The notes: generated by a model from the sequence alone, not told the origin. A DNA stretch of 64,000 nt from Rhodothermia bacterium (GCA_030427885.1 JAUICM010000001.1:248001-312000), one strand, 5' to 3'; shown: positions 37,321 to 46,641, counted from the stretch's first letter. Translations and numbers: made by a program.

Positions 37321-38244
37321 TTATTGTAACGCTTTCCTGATCCGGTTCAAAAGTGCAGAAGCAATGGGAGAATCTGATTCATTAAATTCTTCAATCACCA
37401 CTGAGTCATACCCTTCAATATCTGCTTGCCTGAAACGATCGTAAAGTTCAGCAGCTAAATGGGTTAGGTTGTTATTGTAATGAATAATATTAGATTCGTT
37501 TTCAGCTTTAGAAAGTAAAAGATAAATTGCTGACTCGTCATTCGTCGGCTCATTATTCCGGAGCCATCGCACCTCTGCTTTAGGTTTATAATGAGAATAT
37601 TTCTGTCCAGGACTTCGTGGTTTTTCAACCTGATGGAAGAACGCTTCCTCCACTTCAATACCCAGAACGTCCTCTAATTCCTTTTTACTGATACTTCCTG
37701 GTCGAAGGATGGCAGGTTTATCCGAACTCAGATCTATAACTGTTGATTCCAGACCAACTCTGGTGGCAGCTCCATCTATTACCGGAAAATTTTCCCCGAA
37801 ATCTTCTTTTACATGGGATGCCTTTGTTGGGCTAGGCCTGCCGGATCTGTTTGCACTGGGTGCAACCAGCGGACCAGTCTGTGAAATAAACTCCAAAGCA
37901 ATGGGGTGATCAGGCATCCGGATGGCGACCGTATCCAGTCCGGCTGTTACCGCATCAAGCACTTCCGGCTTTTTATTTAGAACCAGAGAAAGGGGACCGG
38001 GCCAGAAGGCTTCCATTAAAACACGGGCACTTTCGGGTATCTCGCTGGAGAAATCATGGACTTGATCAACATTAGAGATATGAACGATCAAAGGGTTATC
38101 TGAAGGGCGGCCTTTAACTTCAAATACTTTCTGAATAGCGGAAGGGTTCCATGCATCCGCGCCTAAGCCATATACGGTTTCAGTTGGGAAGGCAACCACT
38201 CCGCCTGATTGAATGATCGCTATGTATTTATTGAGGTCTTTCAT
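37321..38244 (-). CDS. L-threonylcarbamoyladenylate synthase (Sua5/YrdC/YwlC)
   Basis: 307 residues from the ATG at 38244; a TTG three codons upstream is in frame but less likely. The YrdC domain (about 1-200) has VAFPTETVYGLGADA, KGRPSDNPLIVHIS, TVAIRMPDHP and SANRSGRPSPT. A linker RSPGQKYSHYKPKA leads to the C-terminal Sua5 domain (about 230-307), so this is the two-domain Sua5 form. It makes threonylcarbamoyl-AMP from threonine, bicarbonate and ATP for tRNA t6A37 modification. It lies 153 bp downstream of mfd with a repeat pair in the gap. Confidence 0.93.
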   Translation of the reverse strand: MKDLNKYIAIIQSGGVVAFPTETVYGLGADAWNPSAIQKVFEVKGRPSDNPLIVHISNVDQVHDFSSEIPESARVLMEAFWPGPLSLVLNKKPEVLDAVTAGLDTVAIRMPDHPIALEFISQTGPLVAPSANRSGRPSPTKASHVKEDFGENFPVIDGAATRVGLESTVIDLSSDKPAILRPGSISKKELEDVLGIEVEEAFFHQVEKPRSPGQKYSHYKPKAEVRWLRNNEPTNDESAIYLLLSKAENESNIIHYNNNLTHLAAELYDRFRQADIEGYDSVVIEEFNESDSPIASALLNRIRKALQ

Positions 38245-38270
38245 TGATATCAATAATACTCAAAAAGGCA

Positions 38271-38378
38271 GTCATCCTGAACTCGTTTCAGGATCTGTCG
38301 GGGATGGAACGTTGATTTAATAACTTGCCAATTAGAAGTTGGTTTCTTTACAGATTCTGAATCAAGTTCAGAATGACA
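38271..38378. repeat. BIME-like inverted pair of CTGAAC-TTG-TTTCAG repeat hairpins between mfd and sua5
   Basis: The left unit (38271-38299) contains ATCCTGAA-CTCG-TTTCAGGAT, and the inverted right unit (38350-38378) contains ATTCTGAA-TCAAG-TTCAGAAT. Both have flanking GTCAT and CAGA ends. Same family and arrangement as 233-334. Confidence 0.75.
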
Positions 38379-38396
38379 ATAGTTCCGGTTATGTGG

Positions 38397-41300
38397 TTAA
38401 TTCACCAATTCCTTCAAAAAGGCTAAAGCGGCCTGATAGTCTGGAATATCCTGGATAACAAATCGGAGTACTTCTTTCTTTTGAACAACCTGAAACTTTC
38501 CTGGCTTTATTTTCTCGAGTTTATCCAGACTTTCCTGGAATTTCCCTGATTCAAAATACTGTTCTCCTAACTCTGAGCCTGTTTTAGGGCATACACACCA
38601 CATCCTGTCTGCCCGGATGGTAACTTTAGTGAAGAAACTCTTTGAAGCAAAAAGTTTGATCTTACTGGCCAGGATAAGGGTTTGAGCTTCTTTAGGAGCA
38701 GGCCCGAATCGGTCTTCAATTTCGGATTTCCATTCTTCGATCTGTTCTTCTGTTTTAGACTGCGATAGCTTACGGTACAGATTCAAGCGTTCCACATTAT
38801 CTGATACATAATTCTGAGGTAGCAGGGCAGTGGCATCGATCTCTACAATGGTTTCGGGATATTCGATCTCAGCTTCTATTCCTTCAAACATATCAGAAAA
38901 TTCAGATTCCTTAAGCTCACGTACGGCGTCATTCAGGATCTTGGAATACAGTTCAAAACCGATATCATTAATGAAACCGGATTGTTCCCCGCCTAAAATA
39001 TCACCAGCACCGCGGATATCAAGGTCTCTCATGGCAATATTGAATCCAGATCCCAAGTCAGAGAACTCTTCCAGGGCAAGCAATCGTTTTCTGGCTTCAG
39101 GAGTCAGACTTTCCACTGGCTTTGTGATCAGGTAACAGAATGCCTTACGGTTTGAACGTCCAACACGACCACGTAACTGATGGAGTTCAGCCAGTCCAAA
39201 ATTATCAGCTTGATTGATGATGATGGTATTCGCATTTCCAATATCGATCCCGTTTTCTACAATGTTAGTCGAAACCAGTACATCAAATTTATGTGCGTAG
39301 AAATCACCAATGATCTTTTCCAGCTGTGGACCGGACATCTGTCCGTGTCCAAACCTGACCCGGATATCAGGAACAAGCCTGCGTATCATCTCCGCCACTT
39401 CCTCGATATTCTTAACACGGTTATGAATGAAGAAAACCTGTCCACCCCGGCTCATTTCCTGTAGTATCGCGTCACGGATCAATTCTTCATCGAATGAGTG
39501 GATTTCAGTGTACACAGGCTGACGATTGGGAGGAGGAGTATTTATCACACTCAAATCGCGGGCGCCCATCAGTGAGAATTGCAGGGTTCTGGGAATAGGA
39601 GTAGCGGTGAGAGTAAGTACATCCACGGAAGCTCTGAAGGCTTTAAGTTTTTCCTTGGCACTTACCCCGAATCGTTGTTCCTCATCCACAATGAGTAAGC
39701 CCAGATCTTTGAATTTTACATCCTTCGAAAGCAGGCGGTGTGTTCCGATAACAACATCAAGATTTCCAGCCTCGAGGTCTTTTATAGCAGCTGTTTGTTC
39801 GGTTTTGGATCTGAACCTTGATAAAGCCTGTACCTTCACAGGGAAGTTCTCCATACGCTTTGCAAAAGTTTTGGCATGTTGCTCAGCAAGGATAGTGGTT
39901 GGAACCAATACGCCAACCTGTTTATGATCCATTACGGCTTTGAAAGCGGCGCGAACAGCAACCTCAGTTTTACCGAATCCTACATCACCACAAACCAGAC
40001 GGTCCATAGGCTGGGTGCTTTCCATATCGTTTTTTACCGCGATGATGGCATCGTTCTGGTCAGGTGTTTCTTCAAACTCAAACCGGGCTTCTAACTCTGT
40101 CTGCCAGCCTGAGTCAGGGGAGAAGGCATAGGCTTTCTGCATCTTTCGCTTTGCATACAGCTGTATAAGCTCGCGGGCGATGTCTTTTACCTTTTTCTTG
40201 GTCTGAGCTTTTTTGCGTGCCCATTCGCCTGAACCAAGTCGCGTAATTCTGGGAGCTGTTCCTTCTTTACCTGAATATTTTTGAAGTTTATGCAGACTGG
40301 AAACATTCACGTACAAGGTAGAGTCATCCTGATATCTGAGAACGACCACTTCCTGCTCATTGTCTTTGACCTGGATCTTTTTGAATCCGGCGAACTTTCC
40401 GATCCCGTAGTCCACATGAACCACAAAATCGCCTATACTCAGATCTTTAAGTTCCTTGAATGATATGCCCCCGGAATAACGTCTCTTTTTGACCTTTGGC
40501 CGGTGATATCTGTTGAAGATCTGATGGTCGGTATAAATAGCCAGTTTTGCTTCATCATGAATAAAACCTTCATGAATGGATTCTACCAACAAACGATAAT
40601 TCAGATGAGGTTCAGGATCTCCCAGTAATTCTTCAAAGCGGGATCGCTGTCCGTCATTGTCACAGAAAATGATAGTTTCAATTCCTTTTTCAGAATTCTT
40701 TTCGATGTCTTCTCTGAGGAACTTGAAATTGCCGTGGAAATCCGGTTGTGGTCTGGATTGCGCTGATTCAGTATGAATCTTTTCAGCACTGTCTGATCTG
40801 CCTGAGAATAACTTATATGAAAAACTGTCCAGCAGACTTTTGAGCTCTTCAGCCGATGTATATTTGTTTTCTGGTGCTTCAAGATCTTCATCTGTTGCAC
40901 GTTCAAAATTATCTTTTGCTGACTGGAAGTGATCTTCAATAACGGAATATACCAGGGAAGGATCAGCTATGACAACGAGACTGGATTCTCCGAAATAGGA
41001 AAGCAGGCTGTCTTTTTCTGAAACCGGAAGATTTGAAAGATCGGGAACAATACGGGCGGTGTTCAGAAAAGAGATGGAACGCTGGGAGTCGGCATCGAAT
41101 TCACGAATGGAATCCAGTTCATCCCCAAAGAATTCCAGACGTACCGGATATTCCCCGGAATAGGGAAATACATCCATAATCCCACCACGAACGGCAAATT
41201 CACCCGGTTGATCCACAAAACGAACGGGGGTATAGCCCTGATCAACAAGTTGCTCTTTAAGTCTTTCGGGATCGTATTCTTTTCCTTTGTCCAGCAAAAT

Positions 41301-41717
41301 ACTGACCTCATCAACGATATTTGGAGGAGCTACTTTTTCGAAAATGGCTTCAGCTGAAGTGACAACGATCTTAGATTGTTGGCTTTGTATCTGCTGAATA
41401 GCTTCGGAGCGCTGAACAAGAAGACCGGAGTCAACGATCTGTTCTTTATCGTAAGGTTTATGATTGGTTGCCGGAAAATGAATGACCTCAGAATCAGAGA
41501 TCAAGGACAGGTCAGACTTTAGAAAGCGTTCATTTTCATCAGTATCTGTGATGACCAGAATGTCTTTAAAGTCATTGTGCAGCCCTTCTATCAGAAAAGA
41601 AGTAAATGAACCCACACTGCCTTTAAGGTGAACAGATCCGTTTTCTTTAATTGAATTGGGGAGCTTTTTTATAAGCGCGGTGCCAATTATGCTAGTACGT
41701 ACTGAAGTAATGGACAT
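38397..41717 (-). CDS. mfd: Transcription-repair coupling factor
   Basis: 1106 residues with the Mfd layout: an N-terminal UvrB-homology region (about 1-340), the CarD-like RNA-polymerase-interacting domain around 420-490 (GDFVVHVDYGIGKFAGF), and the RecG-like translocase with RLVCGDVGFGKTEVA, VGVLVPTTILAEQH, IVDEEQRFGV, TLTATPIPRTL, VLVSTNIVENGIDI and LHQLRGRVGRSNRKAFCYL. A TRCF C-terminal domain follows. Mfd releases RNA polymerase stalled at lesions and recruits UvrA. It is monocistronic, upstream of sua5, and follows the BatA-like gene by 90 bp. Confidence 0.96.
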   Translation of the reverse strand: MSITSVRTSIIGTALIKKLPNSIKENGSVHLKGSVGSFTSFLIEGLHNDFKDILVITDTDENERFLKSDLSLISDSEVIHFPATNHKPYDKEQIVDSGLLVQRSEAIQQIQSQQSKIVVTSAEAIFEKVAPPNIVDEVSILLDKGKEYDPERLKEQLVDQGYTPVRFVDQPGEFAVRGGIMDVFPYSGEYPVRLEFFGDELDSIREFDADSQRSISFLNTARIVPDLSNLPVSEKDSLLSYFGESSLVVIADPSLVYSVIEDHFQSAKDNFERATDEDLEAPENKYTSAEELKSLLDSFSYKLFSGRSDSAEKIHTESAQSRPQPDFHGNFKFLREDIEKNSEKGIETIIFCDNDGQRSRFEELLGDPEPHLNYRLLVESIHEGFIHDEAKLAIYTDHQIFNRYHRPKVKKRRYSGGISFKELKDLSIGDFVVHVDYGIGKFAGFKKIQVKDNEQEVVVLRYQDDSTLYVNVSSLHKLQKYSGKEGTAPRITRLGSGEWARKKAQTKKKVKDIARELIQLYAKRKMQKAYAFSPDSGWQTELEARFEFEETPDQNDAIIAVKNDMESTQPMDRLVCGDVGFGKTEVAVRAAFKAVMDHKQVGVLVPTTILAEQHAKTFAKRMENFPVKVQALSRFRSKTEQTAAIKDLEAGNLDVVIGTHRLLSKDVKFKDLGLLIVDEEQRFGVSAKEKLKAFRASVDVLTLTATPIPRTLQFSLMGARDLSVINTPPPNRQPVYTEIHSFDEELIRDAILQEMSRGGQVFFIHNRVKNIEEVAEMIRRLVPDIRVRFGHGQMSGPQLEKIIGDFYAHKFDVLVSTNIVENGIDIGNANTIIINQADNFGLAELHQLRGRVGRSNRKAFCYLITKPVESLTPEARKRLLALEEFSDLGSGFNIAMRDLDIRGAGDILGGEQSGFINDIGFELYSKILNDAVRELKESEFSDMFEGIEAEIEYPETIVEIDATALLPQNYVSDNVERLNLYRKLSQSKTEEQIEEWKSEIEDRFGPAPKEAQTLILASKIKLFASKSFFTKVTIRADRMWCVCPKTGSELGEQYFESGKFQESLDKLEKIKPGKFQVVQKKEVLRFVIQDIPDYQAALAFLKELVN

Positions 41718-41807
41718 TTGTATTGATCGGTCGGCAGTTGATCAGTTTCAAAGAGGGCAAAAGATAAGGCTTACTAAGCTGGTATGTAATCGGGAATGAT
41801 AAAAATT

Positions 41808-42803
41808 CTAGTACTGAGTAAAGCCACGGAGCCAGATTCTATCGACCAGAAAACCAATAAAGAAGAAACAGACAGCAAAACCAAGATAGCGTGCATATTG
41901 ATCTTCGTAATCTGTGTAAATGATCTCCTCAACTTTAGATTTTTCAAGCTGATCGATCTGGTCATAAATACTGGCAAGCTGGTCGGTGTCGGTAGCCCGG
42001 TAATATTGACCACCGGTCAGTTGTGCTACTTTGGTTAACATCTCTTCATCAATATTAACCTCAATATTTCTGTATCTGCGGCCAAAAATAGGGTCTTGAA
42101 CAGGGTAGGGCGCAGTTCCCCGGGTTCCCGCTCCAATGGTGTAGATCTTAATCCCGAAAGTCACAGCGAGATCTGCAGCAGTTACAGGATCAATTTCACC
42201 GGAGTTATTCTGACCATCAGTTAGAAGAATGATGATCTTACTTTTAGCCTCACTGTCTTTAAGCCGGTTTATAGCGGTGGCTATTCCCATCCCGATTGCA
42301 GTTCCATCCTCAATAACGCCCATCTTAACTTCATCCAGGAGCTGTTTTAATAAGCGGTAATCCAAAGTGGGAGGGCAAACCGTAAAACTCTTCATGGCAA
42401 AAGAGACAAGCCCGATCCGGTCGGATATTCTTTTATCGACAAAGGCTTTGGCAACTTCCCGGGCGGCTTCAAAACGATTCGGTTTAAGATCCTCGGCACG
42501 CATCGAAGTCGACATATCGAGTACCATCACTATGTCAATACCTTCAGCATTGCGCTCTATTGTGGTAAGTTTGAGCTGAGGCCGTGCCAATGCTACGATC
42601 AGGGATATAAGTCCCAAAACAAAGAGAAGCAGTGTAAGCCAGTGAAGGTGTGATTTCCAGTTTCCAGGTAAATTCTCAAAAAATGAAACCGAGGAAAAAG
42701 TGAGAGAAGCTGTTTTTCGTGTAAAGTAGCGGTAGAGGTATAGCCCAATTACAACCGGTACAAATGCAAGTGCCCAAAACCATTCAGGATTAGCCCATTC
42801 CAT
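41808..42803 (-). CDS. Membrane-anchored von Willebrand A protein (BatA-like)
   Basis: 331 residues: two N-terminal membrane segments (about 8-25 and 57-74), a VWA domain with a complete MIDAS (DMSTS, Asp96-Ser98-Ser100; LLTDGQNNSGE later), and a C-terminal membrane segment (about 303-325). This matches Bat ('Bacteroides aerotolerance') proteins and BatA/BatB-type partners of MoxR ATPases. Its start overlaps the upstream gene by one base. With the DUF58 protein at 45331-46206 it would form a MoxR-type chaperone/envelope-maintenance module, although no MoxR gene is in the window. Confidence 0.85.
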   Translation of the reverse strand: MEWANPEWFWALAFVPVVIGLYLYRYFTRKTASLTFSSVSFFENLPGNWKSHLHWLTLLLFVLGLISLIVALARPQLKLTTIERNAEGIDIVMVLDMSTSMRAEDLKPNRFEAAREVAKAFVDKRISDRIGLVSFAMKSFTVCPPTLDYRLLKQLLDEVKMGVIEDGTAIGMGIATAINRLKDSEAKSKIIILLTDGQNNSGEIDPVTAADLAVTFGIKIYTIGAGTRGTAPYPVQDPIFGRRYRNIEVNIDEEMLTKVAQLTGGQYYRATDTDQLASIYDQIDQLEKSKVEEIIYTDYEDQYARYLGFAVCFFFIGFLVDRIWLRGFTQY

Positions 42804-43873
42804 TACTTAGCCTCCTGATCTTTCGTGGATTCTTTTTCCTCAGGTTCCTGCACTTCAGTATCATCAGAACTTTCAGGGACTTCATTTTCATGTTGCATCA
42901 TCATATCTCTGAAACTTGCTTCATATGCCTGTTTCTTTCGTGATATTCTGGATGCATCCACTAATCGTGCTCTGTCCACAAAGTCGATCGCAGTCTGGTA
43001 ACAATCCCAGGCATCATCAAGAGTAGGGGTGAACTTGGCAAACTTCACCATATCTGATCTGTTAAGGATAGTTCTGGTTTGCTTCACCATTTCAATATCA
43101 ACGCCGAAAGCATCCAGAAACCGCATTAACTCCCGTGTTGTCGATTCAAGGGCAGGAATATTATAAAGCTCTTCAAAATAAGCCCGAATAGAATCCGAAA
43201 GTGTGGAGTAAAAGAACTTGAAATCTTTGGTAACAGCCAGATCATATTCATTCTTGAGTTTTGAGAGAGAATTCTCAAGCTCGGTAAGAGGATTTTGAAA
43301 CGGCTTAAACTCAAAGGGTTTTCGTTCAGGTTCCGGTTCTTTCTTTGTAAGTATCCTGTAGACAAAATATGCTGCAACAAGTACCGCTATGGCGATCAAA
43401 ACAGCGGCCCATGGAAAACCTTTGAAATCAAAGATGGGTTTCATGGGTTTTAGTTCGGCATCTTCGGCAGGTAGTACCGTCTTAAAAAAGAGGGGAAGAC
43501 CGTTGCTGTAGATATAACTGGTATCAGAATCAGAAATGAGTCCTATCTGTAGTGGAGCTATGTTAAGATCTTTATTTCCAAAGAACTGAACCCGGTAAGA
43601 AATACTATCTGCAAAATCAGTGATCCTGTATTGCTGTGAACTTAACAGCTCAACTTCCTGTGGAAACCCGGACGAGTCAGGATAAACGATCCGGTCATAT
43701 TCTTTATCAAGCTGAACTTTAAGGGAGATATTGAATACCTCACCAACGGAAACGGAATCAACAGATGAACTTATAAAGCTTGATTGTGAGACAGCCTGAC
43801 CACCAAGAAAAATGAAAAACGAGATGCAATAAAGTGATCGCAGAATATTTTTTCGCAATGTTCCGGGTTTCAT
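42803..43873 (-). CDS. Exported single-span membrane protein of a Bat-type cluster (DUF4381/BatD-like)
   Basis: About 356 residues from the ATG at 43873. A signal peptide (SLYCISFFIFLGGQAVSQ) is followed by a beta-rich periplasmic region (about 35-150), a membrane segment (WAAVLIAIAVLVAAYFVYR, about 153-172) and a cytoplasmic helical domain (about 185-330) with TRELMRFLDAFG. The C-terminus is very acidic (SSDDTEVQEPEEKESTKD). Position directly before the BatA-like gene and the topology match the BatD/DUF4381-like component of MoxR-VWA operons. The exact family is not certain. Confidence 0.65.
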   Translation of the reverse strand: MKPGTLRKNILRSLYCISFFIFLGGQAVSQSSFISSSVDSVSVGEVFNISLKVQLDKEYDRIVYPDSSGFPQEVELLSSQQYRITDFADSISYRVQFFGNKDLNIAPLQIGLISDSDTSYIYSNGLPLFFKTVLPAEDAELKPMKPIFDFKGFPWAAVLIAIAVLVAAYFVYRILTKKEPEPERKPFEFKPFQNPLTELENSLSKLKNEYDLAVTKDFKFFYSTLSDSIRAYFEELYNIPALESTTRELMRFLDAFGVDIEMVKQTRTILNRSDMVKFAKFTPTLDDAWDCYQTAIDFVDRARLVDASRISRKKQAYEASFRDMMMQHENEVPESSDDTEVQEPEEKESTKDQEAK

Positions 43874-43993
43874 CAATTAGTTATTTCCGTCTGCTGTAAG
43901 ATTTTGAAGTGCTTAAAATAGTGCATAAAAACCTAAATATGTGAACTAATTTAGAGGCAAAAGTTGTAAAAAATGCTCTCTATGAAAAAAAAA

Positions 43994-44023
43994 GATTAAT
44001 TCGTATTCTAGTTCGGATTAATC
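43994..44023. promoter_or_regulatory. Inverted repeat in the divergent promoter region before the M23 gene
   Basis: GATTAATTCG and CGGATTAATC form arms that match at 9 of 10 positions, 10 bp apart. They lie 27 bp upstream of the M23 start codon and 121 bp upstream of the BatD-like start. This fits an operator for a dimeric regulator of one or both genes. Confidence 0.4.
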
Positions 44024-44049
44024 ATCTACATCTACGTTAAATTTAGTTC

Positions 44050-45330
44050 ATGCACGGAATCAGGGTTAGTACAGGTATAATTGGGATAGCCATATGTTTT
44101 AGTATGCTTTCGTGTTCTCTGTTTAAAGGGGACAAGATCGAAATTGAAGCAGAACCAATGGTGGTGTTAAGTAATTTTGATGAAATTGCAGAATCACCCG
44201 TATTGGATTCATATGGCTTTGAAAGAGGTAATGAGTATACCAAAAGCGGGAAAGTCCGAAATAACGAAAGCCTGTATATCATTTTAAGATCTCTTGATGT
44301 ATCCCCACAAACCATTTTTGAGATCGAGAAAGAGTCTAAGGGAAAGTTCCGAAGCAACAGGATACAACCCGGACAACGATACATTACCTATCTTGATAGT
44401 GAAACTGATGTCGCGAAAAGAATGATCCTTCATAGCAATGTCCTGGATTACGTAATCTTAGACTGGAGTGATGGAGTAAGTGTTGAAACAGGGCGTAAGG
44501 AGATCACTTCTCAGGTAACCGAGACTTCAGGAATTATAACATCCTCGCTTTACGAAACATTATTGGATAATGGTGACAATCCATTGCTGGGTAATAAATT
44601 AAGCGAAATACTTGGGTGGCAGATCGACTTCTTCAGACTTTATAAAAACGATAGCTATAAAGTGATCTATGAACAGGAGTATGTGGATGGTGAACCATTT
44701 GGAGTTGGTAAGGTATTGGCTGCTGAGTTCACACATAAAGGAGAGACTTATGACGCATTCTTTTATGAGACAGAAGACCGTGCCGGATATTTCGATAGTA
44801 AAGGTAATGGAGTACAGAAGGCGTTGCTGAAGGCACCGTTCAAATACTCACAAAGAGTGAGTTCTAATTTCTCACCAAACAGATTTCATCCGGTATTAAA
44901 ACGACGAGTTCCGCACTACGGTGTAGATTATGCAGCTCCATTGGGAACGCCTGTTATTGCAGTTGGTGATGGAGAGATAATAGAATCACAGTATCGTGGA
45001 CCAAACGGGAATATTGTTAAGATCATGCATAACAGTACTTATACAACTGCATATCTGCATCTGAATGGATTTGCCAGAGGTATTAAAAAAGGAGTCAGGG
45101 TAAAACAGGGTCAGGTGATAGGTTATGTGGGAAGAACCGGACGTGTGACCGGAGTTCATCTCGATTACCGTATTTATAAAAACGAACAACCAGTGAATCC
45201 TTTGAAAGTAGACCTTCCTCCGTCAAAGTCGATATCAAAAGAACATATGCCTGATTTTAAGATACAGCTGGCACGTTATAAGTTTGAGCTTGGTAAAATT
45301 GGAACGGATATGATCGCAGCTACAAACTGA
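44050..45330 (+). CDS. M23-family peptidase-like lipoprotein (LytM/MepM-type)
   Basis: 426 residues with a lipobox (MLSC at about residue 22). A long N-terminal region (about 60-270) includes a LysM-like/OapA-like segment and an M23 linker (RVSSNFSPNRFHPVLKRRVPHYG). The LytM domain (about 285-390) keeps His289 and Asp293 (HYGVD) and His337 (YLHLNG). The final HxH motif reads His370-Leu-Asp372 (GVHLDYR), so a usual zinc-ligand His is Asp. It may be a variant endopeptidase or an inactive activator of amidases. It is transcribed against the Bat-type cluster around it, and its stop codon abuts that of the DUF58 gene. Confidence 0.85.
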   Translation: MHGIRVSTGIIGIAICFSMLSCSLFKGDKIEIEAEPMVVLSNFDEIAESPVLDSYGFERGNEYTKSGKVRNNESLYIILRSLDVSPQTIFEIEKESKGKFRSNRIQPGQRYITYLDSETDVAKRMILHSNVLDYVILDWSDGVSVETGRKEITSQVTETSGIITSSLYETLLDNGDNPLLGNKLSEILGWQIDFFRLYKNDSYKVIYEQEYVDGEPFGVGKVLAAEFTHKGETYDAFFYETEDRAGYFDSKGNGVQKALLKAPFKYSQRVSSNFSPNRFHPVLKRRVPHYGVDYAAPLGTPVIAVGDGEIIESQYRGPNGNIVKIMHNSTYTTAYLHLNGFARGIKKGVRVKQGQVIGYVGRTGRVTGVHLDYRIYKNEQPVNPLKVDLPPSKSISKEHMPDFKIQLARYKFELGKIGTDMIAATN

Positions 45331-46206
45331 TCAGTAGCGATTCATTCTACGCTGGAAGAAATTCATGAGCGGACGAACATAGGAACTGTTCGTATTCACA
45401 TTTACAGCGTCTATCTTCATTTTAAGCAACGCCTCATCAAGCTGCTGCTTATGTTTTAACTTTCTTTTCCGATATTCATCACGAACTTTTTTGCTGGAAG
45501 TGTCTACCAGGATCTCCCGGCCTGATTCAGCATCCTGAAGAGGGATAAGCCCTACATCAGGCAGCTCATCTTCAAAGGGATCATTAACAATTATACTGAC
45601 CAGATCATGTTTCTGATTGGTCATCTTCAGCTGTTTTTGATAGTCATCATCCTGGAAGTCGGTAGCCAGCACAACAATAGCTCTTCGGTCAAGCAAACGA
45701 TTCACATAACTCAGGGCATCTCCGATGTTAGTGCCTTTGCCTTCCGGTTTTGTTGAATACAGATCCCGTATCAATCGGAGTACATGGGTCTGACCTTTTT
45801 TAGGAGGTACAACTTTTTCAATTTTATCACTGAAGAGAACCAGACCGACTTTATCACCATTTTTGATAGCACTGAAGGCCAGTACTGCACAGATCTCAAT
45901 GGCCAGATCCATCTTCCTCTGGGATTCACTTCCAAATACTCCACTTGCAGAAATATCAACACAAAGCATGAGTGTTTGTTCACGTTCTTCTTCGAATATT
46001 TTGATATAAGGGTCTCCTGTACGTGCCGTCACGTTCCAGTCGATCTGCCTGATATCATCACCGTAATTATATTCCCGAACTTCCGAGAAAGCCATTCCAC
46101 GGCCTTTGAATGCAGATTGATATTCTCCACCAAATAAAGTGTTCACCAGCCCCTTGGTCTGGATCTCTAGCTTGCGGATTTTCTTAAGTACTTCTTTTGA
46201 AATCAT
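45331..46206 (-). CDS. DUF58 domain protein with VWA-like MIDAS
   Basis: 291 residues. The DUF58 signature GRGMAFSEVREYNYGDDIRQIDWNVTARTG is split over residues 36-65, followed by a MIDAS-type DISAS (84-88) and a VWA-like fold to about 250. DUF58 proteins occur with MoxR AAA ATPases and Bat VWA proteins and are thought to take part in metal-dependent chaperone work at the membrane. The partner MoxR gene is not within the 435 bp upstream. The cluster continues on the same strand only after the oppositely oriented M23 gene. Confidence 0.9.
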   Translation of the reverse strand: MISKEVLKKIRKLEIQTKGLVNTLFGGEYQSAFKGRGMAFSEVREYNYGDDIRQIDWNVTARTGDPYIKIFEEEREQTLMLCVDISASGVFGSESQRKMDLAIEICAVLAFSAIKNGDKVGLVLFSDKIEKVVPPKKGQTHVLRLIRDLYSTKPEGKGTNIGDALSYVNRLLDRRAIVVLATDFQDDDYQKQLKMTNQKHDLVSIIVNDPFEDELPDVGLIPLQDAESGREILVDTSSKKVRDEYRKRKLKHKQQLDEALLKMKIDAVNVNTNSSYVRPLMNFFQRRMNRY

Positions 46207-46641
46207 ACCGGATGATAAAGAATTAGCTTTGTTAAATCATTCTGTGATCGAATAATAATGGTCAAAAATTGAAAATTAGTATCGAATATTAAGGTTCTCT
46301 AATGTCCGGGAGTGAGAAATAGGATTTAGATTAAAGCTATCTAACAACTAATTAGTTCTGAGTGCCTTAATTTTAGAACGAATAATTAGTGAAAAGTAGT
46401 CACTTCGGGTTATGGTTAACACACCGGAGTCAGATTGAAATTGATTTAGTGTCTTGAGGAGAAATAAATGACGGGTTACCAGGCGGATCTGCAAAACACC
46501 AACACTTTATTTTGATACGATCTTTTTAACCCAGACATGGGGGTGGGGTGGAAAACCCCTGCCTCTTTATTTAATTAAGAGGAAGTCCCGGAAACGAGAC
46601 TTCCTCTTTCTTTTGATAGCTACTAAGAATAAGTTCTTTGC
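46207..46641. other. Intergenic stretch before recO with a possible leader ORF and terminator
   Basis: No gene of normal length lies in these 435 bp. A 15-codon frame (46468-46515, ATG to TGA) follows an unusually good Shine-Dalgarno sequence (GAGGAGA, about 6 nt before the ATG). It encodes MTGYQADLQNTNTLF. Downstream, a GGGG-TGGAAAA-CCCC hairpin (about 46544-46560) and then the terminator-like hairpin at 46577-46615 precede recO. The whole looks like a leader RNA or a short non-coding RNA, but I do not recognise a riboswitch class. Confidence 0.4.
46577..46615 (+). terminator. Terminator-like hairpin before recO with an overlapping alternative stem
   Basis: AAGAGGAAGTC (46577-46587) pairs with GACTTCCTCTT (46598-46608), and CTTTT follows. 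The 5' arm start (AAGAGG, 46577-46582) can also pair with CCTCTT at 46562-46567. The two stems are mutually exclusive, the layout of an attenuator. Confidence 0.6.

Noticed and set aside
39526-39927. 133-codon frame antisense to mfd
   Set aside because: Shadow frame in a highly conserved gene; Ser/Arg-rich without motif.
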